Assembly: GCF_023715505.1 (NCBI RefSeq)
Contig: NZ_JAMBOH010000017.1
Coordinates: 62,001 to 126,000 of the forward strand
Length of the DNA stretch: 64,000 nucleotides
Reading direction: 5' to 3'
From: Neobacillus cucumis
GTDB taxonomy: Bacteria > Bacillota > Bacilli > Bacillales_B > DSM-18226
Shown: one piece after another, positions 63,757 to 64,000 of the stretch
How positions within the stretch are numbered: the stretch's first letter is position 1
How the letters are laid out: each line of letters begins with the position of its first letter
Notes under the pieces: generated by a model
Databases searched by the model: none
The model's input: only the letters and a program-made list of their open reading frames with translations
Told to the model about the DNA's origin: nothing
Position numbers and translations under genes: made by a program

Positions 63757-64000
63757 TTGAATTCACTCTTCTATTTTTAGAATAAGTTTTGATAAAAAAG
63801 ATATTAAGTAAAAAATCTATAATCACTTTATTTTTTCCAAATGTTCTATTAGCTATTCCTTAAGACTGAACCCAATTTCTAATCAGCTCGTGAATTGTTG
63901 GATGAATATATTAAGGAGAAGAAATGGTTGATGAATTAAATTATTGCTAAAGTTAATATTGGATTCCTGAATTTCACAAAACCATATTGCCACCTTAAAT
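63757..64000. other. Window end, no gene seen
   Basis: AT-rich; it should contain the gerKB promoter on the minus strand. No coding region or repeat is recognised. Confidence 0.4.

Noticed and set aside
1..64000. CRISPR arrays, tRNA or rRNA genes, intact insertion sequences or prophage genes
   Set aside because: No regularly spaced repeats, RNA gene signatures, transposases or phage structural genes were recognised.

Overview
The window looks like chromosome of a low-GC, endospore-forming Bacillaceae member (Bacillus/Neobacillus-like). Reasons: AT-rich sequence with strong GGAGG ribosome binding sites, a gerK-type spore germination locus, a 'bh'-type small zinc-ribbon protein, HPr with both phosphorylation sites, and cre-like catabolite sites. 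No rRNA, tRNA, CRISPR array or intact insertion sequence was seen.

Layout. 1-2.7 kb: end of an alpha-glucosidase, a DoxX protein and a MATE exporter. 3-10.3 kb: PTS cluster 1, with a DXP-reductoisomerase-like (DRL/DXR-II) oxidoreductase, glucitol-type EIIA/EIIC/EIIBC, a zinc alcohol dehydrogenase, a 2-hydroxyacid dehydrogenase, GutM and a dead FGGY kinase. 10.8-16.6 kb: an acetoin-dehydrogenase-like E1a-E1b-E2-E3 operon and a SorC-family regulator. 17-24.7 kb: a sugar-acid cluster (FadR/GntR regulator, a third DRL, FAH hydrolase, double UxaA-type dehydratase, MFS carrier). 24.8-38 kb: HAD phosphatase, SorC regulator, lipoyl synthase, dead glpX, FGGY kinase, SorC regulator, polyol permease, a gerKB fragment, GapN and another SorC regulator. 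39.4-53.2 kb: PTS cluster 2 (DRL, GutM, EIIC, EIIBC, EIIA, SorC) followed by transketolase, HPr, RpiB, transaldolase, PPDK regulator, PPDK and phosphoglucose isomerase. 53.7-59.6 kb: PTS cluster 3, a decayed copy of cluster 2, with a cupin and fragments of gapN and of the cupin. 59.8-63.8 kb: gerKA, gerKC and convergent gerKB.

How it may work together. Eight promoters in the 3-58 kb part share one architecture: a near-consensus sigma-A promoter followed at once by two tandem copies of TAACA-NN-TGTTA whose centres are exactly 19 bp apart. They precede DRL1, DRL2, the acetoin-dehydrogenase-like operon, gapN, a gapN remnant, the FGGY kinase, the polyol permease and a SorC gene. This ties dispersed genes into one regulon.

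The family chemistry suggests a catabolic route (inference). The PTS imports and phosphorylates a branched polyol. DRL runs oxidatively to a straight-chain ketose phosphate: 1-deoxyxylulose 5-phosphate if the branch is methyl, xylulose 5-phosphate if it is hydroxymethyl. The TPP/lipoate complex (lipoylated with help of the local LipA) could then split deoxyxylulose phosphate into acetyl-CoA and glyceraldehyde 3-phosphate, and GapN would oxidise the latter. Transketolase, transaldolase, RpiB and Pgi would handle xylulose phosphate, and PPDK would supply PEP to the PTS. The window also holds at least seven gene remnants, so this gene family has been duplicating and decaying locally.
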